Positions 1 through 12,263 of a DNA stretch of 64,000 bases are shown one piece after another. The notes under the pieces were generated by a model. That model saw only the letters and a program-made list of their open reading frames with translations. It did no database searches and was not told the DNA's origin. How positions within the stretch are numbered: the first letter of the stretch is position 1; every line of letters starts with the position of its first letter. The position numbers and the translations under genes are program-made. The stretch is from NCBI GenBank assembly GCA_004802725.1, contig SGPM01000079.1, positions 27,442 through 91,441 of the forward strand, given 5' to 3'. The DNA comes from Antrodiella citrinella (lineage: Eukaryota > Basidiomycota > Agaricomycetes > Polyporales > Steccherinaceae).

Positions 1-3000
1 GGGCGAGTTCTTCCAGTTCTTCCGCGTACCGCTCGATCTCGGCTTGCACAAATCCAGCACATCGGTATTGGACTTCGTCTGTGAACGATAACGCGATAGT
101 GGAGGTTGGTAAAGGCGCGTCTCCAGGCGATTGGCAGAAGAGTATGTGTAGGTTCATGAGATTTTGGAATGCCTACCTCAACAGATGTTAATCACAGCAG
201 GTTACAAGCAGAGGAAAGAGACAAACCGCTCGTCTAACGCCTTCTGCTGTGTTCGACTGTGTCCCAACAGCAAATTCCAACAGCCTCTCCAACAACGCAT
301 CACGTTGCTCTTTGAGCTTATCTCTGAAAGCCACTTCGTCCTCTGAAGGCTCAGGGGCGCTCGTCAGAGCTCGCGCTTTCCACAGCACGTGCAGGTACAA
401 AACTTGAAGGGCTTGGTCAATCATCTACAGAACCAAGTCAGTGCTCCGTGCAACTAGATTTGCGGAGAACTGCTTACTTGTTCTTCCTCTTTGTACCCTA
501 ACCTGCCACGGTCCGCGAGAGCACTGACAATATCCCATGCACTGGTTTGCTTTCCACCTTCATCCTCCTCCATCCATGCGATCATGTCCCTCGTTCCCGC
601 CAACACAGACAGCCGCGCGCAGATCGCTGTCAGAGCCAATACTTCGTCCTCGTTGAACGAAGCGACTTCCAGTTCATCTCGATCTGCGATCGCATCGCGC
701 AGTGAGGATGCCAGCTCCTCTTCCAGTTCCAAGATCTTCGTACTATTGGCGTTTGATAAACTGGTTGTGTCCAGCATGTAGCGGATCGTGGCGACGGCAT
801 TTGTGAGGACGGCTGGTGCAGAGTGGGAGAGGAACTGTTTCGTGATGTCTTCCCATAGGGTTGAGTACGCCTAAAGATACATTAAATTACAACGTGAAAA
901 TAAAGCATCGACTGAGACATACCGTCATCATTCTCATCTCGAGGTATTCGTCCAGGTTCATTAGCTGAGGGAGGAGCAAGACATCGCTCATTCGACTCTC
1001 GTCAGACTGGTACTTCATCAAAAGTGCAGGAAGACTTTTGATGAGAGCACGAGTGATGCTAGATGTGATCACTTCGTCCTCGCCCTACAGCAGGAACATA
1101 CCGTGTCAGACACGATGCCATCGATACCGACGACGACTTACCTTCTTTGCGCCTACAGCTTGTAGCTTCGTCTTCCGCAGCGATGCAATAAACACTTCCA
1201 GCAACGAGCCCTCTTCTACTTCCTCCAGCCGCCACGCTTCATCGACCGGCTCCGCGGCCTTCTTGTTCTTCGTACGACGGCCCCGGCTCTGAGACGAAGG
1301 TGCCTCTCCGGCAGCGGAATGATCCAAGAGCAAAACTTCCAACAGAGTCTCCCAATCACCCACCGACTCAATCTCGTCCCACAGGGCTTCCACCGCTAGA
1401 GACGTCCGACCCTTGTGCTTGGTTCCTGCAAGTGCCATAATCGCTTTCCCCTTCGTGCGTCTGGAGGATGTCTCAGATTGAGACTCGTCGTCAGGCAGAT
1501 CCTCGTCCTCGACGTTCTTGCCGGAATCCAGCATCTTGCCCCACTTCACAAGTAACATCACCAAGACCTTCACACCGACCATGTTCTTCTCTTTCCCCGT
1601 CGCCTTCTTCCCAACCAGTCGTTCCTCCACCTTCTCCTCCCACACGCCCTTCACGAATCCACTCACAGCCCGTCTGATCTTTGCTTCCTCATCGAATACA
1701 AGCAGACACAGCTTCTCCGCCTGCTCGTCCTCCAACAAGCCATTCGTGTTGATCGCCTGCAAGACCTGCACGACCGCGATGCGCACTTGCATCTCCGTGT
1801 CGCCCATCGCCATCTCCACGAGCCGCGACTTGAAGCGTTCGGTGAAATGCTGCAGGGCACCGACGCTGATGTGATCGGGTTGGTCGTATGCGCGAGAGAG
1901 GGCTCTGACGGCTTCGAGCCGGACGCCAGTGTTGGAATCGGAGAGGACCCAGCCGACGTACCGCAGATAGGCACCGTCGATGAAGTGCGAAGCGTATCGT
2001 TCGAACCAGAGTCCCATCGCACGAACACATTCGGCGCGGATGTTGGGGTCCAGATCTCGGTAGCGGTGAACGAACACACTATGCCTGGGATCAGGCGAGT
2101 CGCATATGTGACGTATGAATGGACTCACCCATCCACGAATTCTTTCAAGAATTCCGCCACCTTCGTCCTTCTTTCCCGCACCTCTCCAGCTTTCGCCTGT
2201 AGCTCCTTCACCCTGGCCGCGTTCCCGTCGTTCTTCCGCTTTCTCTCACCCTCTCTCTGCCTGCTGACCGTTTCCGCCTCTTTCTCCACTTCCGCAGCAA
2301 CTTCGCACAGGGCTGTCTCCACCTCCAACGCGACGACTGTCGCCGTGTGTCTAAATGCACGGATTTGCGAGGAAGACATGGCCACCACCCATGCTTGTAA
2401 CGTCGGGATAAGGTCTGAGATATATAGCTGACCGAGCGCGGCTGCTGAACTGACCAGACGGGACAGAAATTCGGAGAGGGACTTGCGGAACTTCTTGAAT
2501 GCGGGAAGTTTGGAGGTGAGAGGGTACACTGGAGAGTCATCCTTGCAACGATGTCAGTAAAGAACATATGACAGTTGTTGTAGTGTACCTGTTTCAGAGC
2601 TTCTGTGAAGTTGTCCAGTGCATCCACGACACCATCGTAGTCTACGACCTCGTCGGCATTGACGCTGTCGTTACAACCGCAAGCTCGCAGAATGCAATTG
2701 ATGAGTTCAGCTTGGCTGGCCCCGGGAGTTGTGGGTAATGACTCCAAGAAGTCTTCTGCCGTGGATTGAAGTGCCGCGAAAGGGTTCATGATCGCATCTA
2801 TGAGGGAAAGGGGATGCATTGAGCAGCTATATGTGGCCAGACTGAGGCACGTACTGAATAACGCGTTGTCCCCCGCAATTTTCGTGTCCTTTGCTACCTG
2901 CTCTGCATCAAACGTTACTCCATCCACCGCGGTCTTCTTCCCCCTCGTCTTTCCTGTTCCTCGTTTAGCTTTCGGCGCTGGAGGGAGCTTGACCTTCGCA

Positions 3001-3368
3001 GATGCCTTCGTCGTTCGGGGCTTCTTGGCTGCAGGTGGTCCTTTCGGTTTCGCCAGTGCTTTGGCTTTCCGTTTCGTTACAGGTTTGGGCTTCGGACCAG
3101 CAAAGTCTTCTTCGTTGTCAGCGTCCTCGTGCCCTGACTCTTCTTCGTCTTCTGGCTCCGAAGGTTTACTTTGAACTTCGTCATCTGAGGTCTCATCTGA
3201 ACGTTTTCGCTTGGCGAGTGCACTATTGACTGATAGATGTATATCAGCTGGAGGTTTGGTAAGCTAATACAATATATGCCATAACGTACCAGAGAGAAAC
3301 TGTGTAGCTTGCTTCTTATCTCGTTGGGAGCGACGGGGACCACCAGGAGAGTTCACCGCGTCCGACAT
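1..3368 (-). CDS. SCC3: Cohesin subunit Scc3/STAG (partial, C-terminus outside window)
   Basis: Encodes the HEAT-repeat cohesin subunit (Scc3/Psc3/SA) that binds the Scc1 kleisin and is needed to load and hold cohesin on chromosomes in the nucleus. The start ATG at 3368 opens a product beginning MSDAVNSPGG, followed by a basic, acidic disordered N-terminus. The STAG region lies at about 2930-2130, with a coiled, Lys/Glu-rich stretch near 2210-2330. The stromalin conservative domain (SCD) follows at about 2128-1700: SVFVHRYRDLDPNIRAECVR, then the YLRYVGWVLSD segment and a VRLEAVRAL segment. Seven or more short introns interrupt it, and all exons stay in frame. The gene runs off the left edge, so the C-terminal HEAT repeats are not seen. 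It is divergent from the membrane protein at 3708. The family call is firm. Confidence 0.93.
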
Positions 3369-3707
3369 ATCAAGTAAATCGTCGCTGTTCAGCCGCAAAT
3401 ATCACAGAGTGAGTTGCAGCGAAGAAGGTAAGGATGAGGAACAATTCCGGGTCGCGACTTCTTGCCGCACCGTCCAAACGCGGCTCACGTGATCGATTCG
3501 CGTCTGTCACACGCTGTCACCGCTTCACAGCAGAGATCACGCCGTGACCATAACGCCCTTTGCTCCTGACCGGTGCCAGTGACATCATCCAGGCAACTCT
3601 CCTATAAAGTCGCCATGTATGCCCAAAGTCACAGTTGTCTCTTCTCCTCGACGTCTCTTTCTTTGTATTCCTGGTTTATACCTCTAATCCCATAGTTATT
3701 GCCATCG
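3369..3707. promoter_or_regulatory. Divergent intergenic region between SCC3 and the membrane protein gene
   Basis: This 339-bp gap lies between two start codons pointing outward. It contains a TATA-like CCTATAAAG at about 3601-3609 and a pyrimidine-rich tract near 3640-3665 before the plus-strand ATG. That arrangement would suit transcription of the 3708 gene. The promoter role is inferred from position only. Confidence 0.4.
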
Positions 3708-5048
3708 ATGGAGGTTGCCCCATTTGACTTCAATCATCCAGCCATGCGGGATTATCTCTCACTTGTGCGGTGAGTTCGTTTCAAAATGGACCTATAGACG
3801 TCTTGACTCAACTTTTCTAGGCTACAAGTATTGACACCACTATCTCTACTCATCAACATTGCTACTGTAATGGTATGCTCGATTGTGATAGACCCAGGCC
3901 TCGGTAAGTGGGCTGTTTCGCTGCAAAAGTTGCTAGGATTGACGAAGCATTGCAGGTCAAATATCCAAGTTGCATCCTGCGGCAATTGCTCCAGAGCCAT
4001 ATATGATAGCCATTTACATAATAGCCATCTATCTCGGGCAGATAGGCTACTGTCTGCTCCTGGTGCTCGCTCGGAAACCCGAGACAAAGGTGCGCATTTT
4101 TGCCCTACGACATGTGCTGTAATATCGACATCTTCATAGAACACAATGGTTAAAGGGGTTGGATTGCCGTTAGTGTTTGCGAATTGGATTATGGCTGGAT
4201 GGGCTATTGCATGGGTTAGTGCGTCGAGGGCTCTCATAGCATGCTAGGGACTAAATCTCGGGCAGCTCTTTCAAGCCTTCCTTGTCTCCACAATCCTTCT
4301 CGGAGTTCTTCTAGCCCTGCTAATATACGCCAATGTCGTACTACTCATATACCATCCACCGACCAGCGAAAGGTGAGAACACATTCCAATTTCGTTGTGA
4401 TATTCATTTACGATGCCTATTCGTAGGCCGTTTGACATTGCGCTCATACACGCACCGTTACGGGCTTTTATGATTCTACCTCTTGGTGTCCTGTTTCCTT
4501 ACAGCCTATTGTACGTTCTCGGACTATCTTTCTGTTTCCTGTGGATATCAGCTTAGTAACGTCTATCTAGCGTCACCTTAGGCTGGACATGGACTCCCGG
4601 TGATCCAGCGTACTACGGTGATCACAAGTTGGCAGGGATGGGCTTTATGCTCGGCGTCAATCTGCTTGGTTCGTGTCTTTCATTATGCTTAACGCACTCC
4701 AATTGACTCTTCTACTCAGGACTTGTTGTGATCGTCTTAAGACGTGACATTGTATGGTGCATCGCCGCCAGCTGGATATGTGCGAGCATATGGACACTTA
4801 AGCCCAAGGCGTTTGCTGTTTTCGTAAGTCTTTATTCTCCCTCATACGAACCACTTGCTCATCTCACGCCGCAGATTACCGTGGTCATATTCACGATCGT
4901 TCACCCGCTTGCGCTCGTAACATCGGCGTTGTTACTTCGTTTCCACAAGCGCGAGGGTGCGATCGCCTTACCGCCAGATGAGAACGCAAATCATACCGAG
5001 GTTCATCGTGGTCCCAGGGAGGTGGATGCCGAGGCACTTTGGGGCTAA
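3708..5048 (+). CDS. Multi-pass membrane protein of unknown function
   Basis: The start ATG at 3708 gives MEVAPFDFNHPAMRDY. Joining exons across six or seven short introns gives about 300 residues with roughly eight hydrophobic segments, for example SLLINIATVMVCSIVI, MIAIYIIAIYLGQIGY, FLVSTILLGVLLALLI, GFMLGVNLLGLVVIVL and ITVVIFTIVHPLALVTSALL. The last segment is followed by a short polar cytosolic tail ending EVDAEALWG. The pattern resembles uncharacterised fungal membrane families (DUF1774-like proteins were considered), but I cannot assign a Pfam family with confidence. No catalytic motif is visible. All splice junctions used are GT-AG and keep frame, so the gene looks intact. Confidence 0.75.
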
Positions 5049-5835
5049 GATCGGCACAACTGGCCAAGTCACTACCACTATACCTTTTTTCTTCATTCCT
5101 ACGTCTTGAGGGACACAATCTCCTGTAGCCTACCTTCCTGTTGCACACTGGCAGTACTGATTTTGTACCTTATGTCTGTAACACTCGAATATCAAGAATT
5201 AACAGCAATTTTGACACCTGGCGCAACGAACATGGTTTTACCTTCTTTCTAATGACTGGGAACCTGTCGTAGACTGTGATAGTAGATTGTGAGTGCGTCG
5301 TTCAGCTTGCACCAAGCTTCCGAGCGAATGCTACAGGGCGTCTATGTGCAGTTTACTCTTTGCCTCCCCCCATGGGCCCTCATCATCATCACGCCCTCGT
5401 CTTTCTTTCACGACGAATGACCGATCGCTGGTTGACAACATCTTGACTTGATGACTCTGAGAGTCTGATATCATCGCCTTGACTCTCAAAGCTGGCTTAG
5501 GATGATATCTGTGACCACATACATCCGTCGTTCAGACTTGGTTTAGTTCTTCTGTTCGGGTTGATTATCGGTGCGTATGGATGCATCCCAGCCAACTGCT
5601 CTATATTTTTCGTGGCGCACGTAGACATGAACATCGTGAAGTATGACATACGAAGCAATTGGTTTTACACTGGCAGGCGCTAGCGACATCGTCTTCAATA
5701 TCTCACTTACCGCGTTGTCTCAGTAGTCCACTCCAAAACCTTCTGAATACGCGAACTCGCCTCGCAAGAAGAATACAGCTCGACAAGCAAACGAGAAGTT
5801 GGTCGGCGCCCACTTTGCTGAACGTCATCGTCCCT
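5049..5835. other. Intergenic, no supported gene
   Basis: This stretch follows the membrane protein stop. I see no conserved reading frame until weak kinase-relic coding signal starts near 5836. Short ORFs at 5659-6063 contain stops where a kinase N-terminus would be expected, so decayed N-terminal sequence of the relic may extend into the last 150-200 bases. Confidence 0.4.
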
Positions 5836-6926
5836 AGATGGAATCCCTCCCACCCTACTTCCCCGAGGTCACCGTATCTTACTTCCTTGAACAACACAAC
5901 TCCACAAGAAGGAGGTCAATCGAGCTATTCGGAATGTGCGACCGCGTATATTCAAGAACGGTCGTTTGCCCGAATTCAAGTTTGGCAACACCGACGATAT
6001 TGGCGACGTCAGGAGTCGTATATACCCTTCTCGCCGTGTTCCTACCTTACAGGTCAACGGTAACCTTGGCAATGCTGACACCAGTGGAAACGGTACCACC
6101 TCGATCATAGAGAACGAACTCCAAAGACCAACTTCCTCTCCTTCACAGTTACATATGCGATATCGAAGGCGTCTGGTGGATCGCGATCTGGATTCTGTTA
6201 TACACTGTTCCCCTCGCCGTCGCTTCTTCTGCAATCGACACCACGACTAAACTGCGTCAAGAAGCAGTAATAGACACACTATTCCCCGTCAGTCTACTGG
6301 GCTCGGCTCTACGGCTGCACTTTCTGACTAACTCTGAGGCGGTTGAGGATTACATGGAACTTATTCCTGACACCTACTAACCCGTCATGAACGAAGTGCA
6401 TGCAGCACGTACGTCCCTCACGAAAACGTACAAGCAGATCGAGGATCCTAAAGACCCCCTTCGCATCTATCTACGACGACTTCATCTTCATCTTCGAGGA
6501 GGCGGCATGTCTTGCAGCGGAGACAACCGCGGTGTTTATTTCAGATCACCGACATCAATTGAAGGCGCAGGAGGATTTGGCCAAGATGGAGCAGGAGAAG
6601 GCTGATGCTAAGACGAAGAGAGATGAGGTGGTGGAGGTTGAAGTGGGAAGTGGAAGACGCGGAGGATGGAATGGATGTCACGGATTGCATTCAACTCAGT
6701 GCATCGAAAGGCAGCCGCTATCACGCGGGCAAGCAAGCGAAAACGCTCTGCAATAGAGCCCGACGTCCTTACAGGGCCCAGCTCGAAGCGCTCCAGGACC
6801 CATGGATCACCTCGTGCTTCTGCTTCGACGCGAATGGAGACAAGGTCGTCGAAGAAGGAGCAGCCATTATCGAGGGGAAGGCCAGGGAAGGCCAAGAGGA
6901 CCAGCACCTGGGGAAAGAAGCGATAA
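5836..6926 (+). pseudogene. Fungal-type (FunK1) protein kinase relic
   Basis: The best clue is at about 6140-6200, where one frame reads CDIEGVWWIAIWILLYT. This matches the characteristic (H/C)D-(I/L)E-(G/S)-hWWI-hW-h(L/F)(Y/F) segment of Agaricomycete FunK1-type kinases. The same frame continues with a helical tail, LRQEAVIDTLFPVSLLGSAL, and SEAVEDYMELIPDTY, and is then stopped by a TAA at 6378-6380. The coding thread resumes after it and must change frame to reach FASIYDDFIFIFEEAACLAA (about 6460-6520), and again to reach a basic tail with KRKRSAIEPDVLTGPSSKR (about 6730-6790). No intact ATP-binding lobe or HRD catalytic loop is readable upstream. I infer a 5'-eroded, frameshifted, stopped relic. 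The family call rests mainly on one motif. Confidence 0.55.
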
Positions 6927-7898
6927 TCCATCCCGGCAATCTTTTCCAAGTATGTACTAATACGAACGACTGAGCGACCACATGACAATGTTTGAGTTAA
7001 CGAACGGACGATGATGATTTGTATCCTTAGCATGTTTCTCACTGATTCCCACCACACCTACATTTTTTGATATCCAAACTTGTATACCTCACGATGGTCT
7101 CTTCTAGCAACTCAACTTTTCCTTGACTTTGCTATTGAATTCCGAACGACTCTGACAAGACCTGAAGTGCCGCACTCTCGTCTGGATAGCACGTACAATG
7201 CGAATCCTGAAGTACACCTAAGCGACTGAAGTGCAATATCTGCTCCTGTGACCTCCGCAGTGTCTGAAGAAAAGTTTAGCTGAGGATTGACTTCTCCCGT
7301 TCAAAATGTCGCGTTCCTACACCCAAATTTTTGTACGTGTAGGAGCAGCCCAATGAGATTTCAAACATGTATAGCAGGAAGGATTGTCACGACTCCCCGA
7401 ACCATTGAACTGTGCAGCATGCACACGTGTGCAGAGCTCCGACCGGGATACAAGGCCCACGAGTCTCAATCAGATAACCTTGCTTTCTGAGCTTCCGGTG
7501 CTCGCACGATCGGAGATGGAGCAGAGATAGGAGCAGAATAGTTCAGACTTGTCACAGAGTGACTATTGAATGGAAATGAGTGCAGTTAGCTGGATTTTTG
7601 TGTGGAAGTGCACTGTGGCGTGCACGGAGCCTCTGGACGTCCCAAAAGGGATGGAAATTTCCTGATTTGGTCTGGTTGAAGTCTTCGGCTTTTCCCGGAT
7701 TTACGGTTTCATTGTTTTTTGAATTCCGGCTTCCAAAAAACCCGTCTTCTACGTACACAGGGGTGGATGTTACTCGACCAGTCGGACCATGTCGCTATAA
7801 GCTAGCAAGTCATAAAATGAGCTAGGTACGCCGTTCTTCTCGTTCAACTTCCCCTCTCACATCTCATTACCCATATCACAATCGATATCCCACTAGAC
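6927..7898. other. Intergenic between kinase relic and reductase relic
   Basis: About 970 bases hold no supported gene. The last 110 bases before the reductase ATG contain a TATA-like GCTATAAGC at about 7793-7801 followed by a pyrimidine-rich run, which is a plausible old promoter. Nothing else stands out. Confidence 0.4.
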
Positions 7899-9394
7899 AT
7901 GTCTCGCACTAACACAGATCACTTTGGTCAACCCCCTCTCCCGACGAAGCTTGGGCGGTACCGCCAACTCTCGCCTCGCGCTGGAGTGCATGTGTCGCCC
8001 ATCGTCCTCGGTGGCATGAGTCTTGGGAGATCAGTGGCACAAGATCGGATGTGGATCTATGAGCAAGGAGGACAGCTTCAAGCTCCTCGACGCTTACTAC
8101 GGAGCGGGTGGTAACTTCATTGACATGGCCAGCAACTAGTACGTCGTTCTCTCTGTTTTTCTGCGTTCTTGTTTGTACTGATGCGACTCGTTCTACAGTC
8201 AGGATGGAACTTCAGAAAAGTTCATCAGTGAATGGATGGAAGTGCGCGGCATTCGCGACCAGATCTTCATCGCTACAAAGGTATGTTACACATATGATCT
8301 GCTTGTAATCCCGTCGACTCACGGCGATTCTGCAGTACACGAACAACATTAACATGGGCGAAGAAGGCGAGCAGACCGATCAGAAGGCCATGTACGTGGG
8401 CAACAACAAGAAGTCGCTGCGCTTGTCGATCGAGCAGTCCTTGAAGAACTTGCGCACCGACTACATCGACTTCCTCTACGTCCACTGGTGGGACTACACG
8501 ACCTCTGTTGAGGAGGTGATGGACAACCTCCACAACCTCGTCGTTTCTGAGAAAGTCCTCTACTTGGTGCACTCATCTTTCAATTATACTCCGCTTTCTC
8601 CGTCGCTCACGATTTCACACTACAGGGTGTCTCCGACGCCCCCGCGCACATCGTATCTGACGCCAACAACTACGCCAAATACAACGGCAAGACGCCGTTC
8701 TCTGTCTACCAAGGCCGCTGGAGCGTCTTGTACCGCGACTTCGAGCGCAAGATCCTGCCGATGTGCCGCAGAAGATGGAAATCACGCCGTGGAACGTGCT
8801 CTGTGGTGGTAAGATCTGCTCAGATGAGGAGGAGGAGCGCAGACGCCAGAGTGGCGAGCAAGGTGAGCTGCCATCTTCGAGCCTTTCTGGTAGCGGACTT
8901 TGCTCTAAAATTATGTCGAGATAGGTCGTACCGTCTTCTGTCAAGCTTGGGAGCGTGACGAGAATGAGACCAAGATGTCCAGGGCCCTTGAGAAGGTCGC
9001 AAAGGAAGTTGGCGCGAAGCACGTCGCTTCGGGTGCGTACAATTTCTGAACTGTACAATGCCCAGTCCAGGCTGACGGAGTCCTTCCTTAGTTGCCATCG
9101 CCTACGTCATGCAGAAGTCTCCTTACGTCTTCCCCTTGATCGGTAGTCGCAAAGTCGAGCATCTCATGAGCAACTTGGAGGCTCTCGACATTGCGCTGAC
9201 ACCGGAACACATCCAATTCATTGACAACGTTGTTACGTTCGACATTGGGTTCCCCTACAGCTTCTTCGTGAGTACATTGCATTATAGACCTTGGCAATCA
9301 GAGCAGAACGTGAGATTGACCAACTCTGATTTAGGGCTCGCCGGATTCCGACTACCCCTTCCTCTACAAGACCGCTGGCCACTTCGACAGGTGA
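7899..9394 (+). pseudogene. Aryl-alcohol dehydrogenase-type aldo-keto reductase, frameshifted
   Basis: Homologous to the NADP-dependent aldo-keto reductases that reduce aromatic aldehydes in wood-decay fungi (AAD14/norsolorinic-acid-reductase type). The start ATG at 7899 gives a product containing KLGRYRQLSPRAGVHVSPIV, the same opening as the intact paralogue at 63407. Near 8023-8030 one extra base breaks the frame: the expected path is GGMSLG then a D-Q-W-H-K run and LLDAYYGAGGNFID in the next frame. A second shift lies near 8766-8774, between ILPMCR and [13 protein letters not shown]. The exons in between (FISEWMEVRGIRDQIFIATK, LRTDYIDFLYVHWWDYTT) and after it (AIAYVMQKSPYVFPLIGSRK) are conserved, with good GT-AG introns. 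The normal C-terminus ends at a TGA at 9392-9394. Either a recent pseudogene or two sequence errors. Confidence 0.85.
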
Positions 9395-9797
9395 CCCGTT
9401 GCGCAGCCGATTCGCCCCGCTCCTACGGAGTGAAGATCTTATTGCGCGACCTTCTCGACGAGCAACTGGACATTGACACTGCGCAAAACACCGAACCACA
9501 GGTGGGGCGTGTTGTGTGATTGCAGCGCTCCAGATGAGATTCATGGGATGTAGTCAACTTATCCGCTTTACTGTCAGCCACTGCACACATAATACATTTT
9601 CGGTGTAACGAAACCACATTGAACGAAGCCTGAGAGGAACCGAAGCTCGTGACATTATGGGTTCTGAGAGTTTGAGTCTAAAACATCGCAGTACAGATGA
9701 TCCGAGTATGATACACATAGTTACAGCCCAGTCAATGCGCCGATTATGATGTGCATAACGCGTGTCGTATTACAACTTTTAAAACACTAATTTACGA
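9395..9797. other. Convergent 3' intergenic region
   Basis: Both flanking genes end into this 403-bp gap, the reductase relic from the left and the epimerase-like gene from the right. Only 3' untranslated sequence is expected, and I see no conserved ORF. Confidence 0.4.
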
Positions 9798-11231
9798 TCA
9801 AACTTCCATCCAGTGCGCGCCGAAGTCCTCCTTTTGAATGGAGATCACCTTGATGGACTCGTCAATGCTGTCCAAGAACTCCGGGACAGTGTGAACCGGC
9901 GCCCACCCGAGCGATCGCGAACGAGCGTCGGTGGTGCGGGAGTTGATGGCGAACGCGTTGAGGATAGGCCACTGCGAGGGATGTCATCAGTAAGTAGCCC
10001 ATCAAGAATCAGCTGCGAGGAAGACATACCTTGGCTATTTCCTCCGGGGTGAACTCAGTGATGTCGGCGGTCTTCGTCAAGCCATACTTGTGCATGGCGT
10101 GGGCAATCCTGCTAAGGTACTCCTTGGAGACGACGTCACCATTGGCAGAGAAGTAGTAAGCTTTCCCGCCAGCGATCTCCTTGTGCTTGATCACGACGGT
10201 GTTGAACATTGTGACAATCAACTGAGCGACTGGAAGGGAAAATTATTGGAGTCAGCATCCGACTCGGCCACCGCCACCACGCGACGTACGATCATGCACC
10301 TCGATGGTACTCCAGGCATTGAGCTGGGGCCCGACAAATCCGAACACACCGCGACGCTTCACAATTCTGCTGAGCAACTTGATGCTGGAAAACGCGGGGT
10401 TCTGGAGTCCAGCGTCGACGAATCTACCAGTAGCCAAGCCCCAAATGAGGGGAGGCGCGAGAATGTAGGACTTGAGGAAGCCTGTATCAAAATGAGCACG
10501 CAAGTCGTGACGTATTCTGTCCGACTGACCTTGTTCGTGCGCCTCGGCGAGGGGGATATCCGACGTTGCGATGAAACGCTTCAACCGGGAGGTTCGCGAG
10601 CGTCGTTGCGTCTGCTAAATCGTCATAAACCTTGTCGTTCAGATGTTGCCCACCAGCGAAATCAGCAATAATAGCTGCGGAATGTATCAGTTGGTGGCTA
10701 AGCATCAGTTTCCGTCATGTCCGCATACCTGAGCCAGACTATGAATCTAATGAGCGGGATATCGCGAAACACAACAAAATACGACACTCACAACATGGAT
10801 GACAACCGGAGCCGTTTTTGTGCTTGCGTACCGCTTTCTGGCACCGTCGATGATCGCTTGCGTCATGGGCAAGTCGTCAGATGAGGCCTATAGGGGGTGG
10901 GTGAGTCACAGCAGTGCGAGTGAGTCTCGTGAACACGTACAATATTGAAGACAACGTCGGCAATAGAGACAGCTTCTTCAAGCTTGGAGAACGTGCCAGA
11001 GATCGCTTTCACGCCAAGGGCGGTGTTATTGATGTCACTGGCCTTCTCCTCAGAACGGACGAACGCGGTAATGTCGAACTGCGAGGCGTTGGGATGGGTT
11101 AATAGAGCCTCGAGGAGAGTTCCTCCGAGGTAACCTGTAAGGGCAGACTGTCAGGCTGACAAAGACGATGGGCAGAATGTGCGATGCTCACCTGTGAGAC
11201 CGAGAAAGACGATACGAATGTTTGAGGACAT
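9798..11231 (-). CDS. NAD(P)-dependent epimerase/NmrA-like Rossmann protein with one apparent frameshift
   Basis: The start ATG at 11231 gives MSSNIRIVFLGLTG, and the next exon adds YLGGTLLEALL, forming a GxxGxxG dinucleotide-binding loop typical of extended SDR/NmrA proteins. Later segments FVRSEEKASD, SIADVVFNI, AFHRNV, FLKSYILAPPLIWGLATGRF and AYYFSANGDVVS match uncharacterised fungal nucleoside-diphosphate-sugar-epimerase-like proteins. The C-terminus WAPVHTVPEFLDSIDESI ends at a TGA at 9798-9800. Splicing requires a 10-nt microexon at 10729-10738 (encoding S-G-S). At 10560-10561 one surplus base shifts the frame between AFHRNV and DIPLAEAHEQG; removing it restores the family sequence. 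The substrate is unknown. Either a young pseudogene or a sequencing error. Confidence 0.7.
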
Positions 11232-12263
11232 GACAGTTTGAGCTGAGGACTCAGGAGTTGTGATACTGACCCCTGGTTATGGATCCGACTTCTTATCCTG
11301 CAGCAAGCTGCAACATATCAGTCGTGACGCAATATCCAAGACGTCTCCCATTGTCCCAAGATCTCCAGAGGTCTCCAGACGATCATGTCGTTTGCACCAT
11401 ATGGATGCGCATGTTCACGATGAATCTCGCTAATACTTACAACGGTCTGTTTCGGCACTCCTGTGATCTCTAGAATATCGTTGACGTCTACGCATAGTCA
11501 ACTAGTCATGGGCGATATTGAATGTCTTGTGGAGTATATGCTGTTCAACGTTCAGCGGCGGTACACCTACCTCCGAAAGGCCAGTACTGACCTTCTGAAT
11601 GTCCCGAGTCGCAACCCGAGTCGCATTATCCGCATTTTGAGAACAAAGTTGACTATTATTCGACACTTTCTTGACTGTTTTGTCCCAAATCCAACTTACC
11701 GCGGTTCTAAGTACGATTGTCTAGTCTTCTCTGGTCTGTCGAATGATCTGCGTAATTTGTAAATTGTATCAGCGTCCAGCGAGCCAGCGTCAACGTTTTG
11801 ATCACATACTACTGGGCCATCGCTCGACTTGTTCGCAACTTCCACCATCGAATGAATCATCCTTGAACGTTTGAACATTCCTTGCAGCATCCAGACATGT
11901 TGGTTCCAGTGCACAGAGACGAGAGTGGGCGACTGTTGCAGCCGAGAATACCCCAGAAATATGTCGGTTACCACCCTCACTGTATTAAGAATGTTGGTTG
12001 CTATCCCCGCTACTATCCGACGGTGAGGTCCTCACTTCTTTCGTCGAATTATGCTTTAGACTCATACTCCTTCGTTCTCCTTTCCTTCCAGCTTTTTACC
12101 GCGGCGCGGGTTGTCATTCTTTTCCTGCAGCCAGTCTGCAAGCCATTCTTTTCAATTCTGCCACAGAGGTGTCCTAGCTGGCCCCGCCTTTTTATTACAT
12201 CCTTAAGCTGAAGCTGGAGGATGCTTTGTTGCGAATATAAGAGAAACTGATCTCTCTCGACCA
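11232..12263. other. Divergent intergenic region, about 1 kb, no gene
   Basis: It separates two outward-pointing start codons. ORFs inside (for example 11463-11762 and 11696-11980) show no family resemblance and no sensible splice partners. It presumably carries both promoters, but I see no clear TATA box on either side. Confidence 0.4.

Noticed and set aside
1787..2431. Long plus-strand ORFs opposite the SCC3 gene
   Set aside because: They are antisense shadows of conserved SCC3 exons; similar shadows over VPS26, VWA8 and the Sds3-like gene were also ignored.
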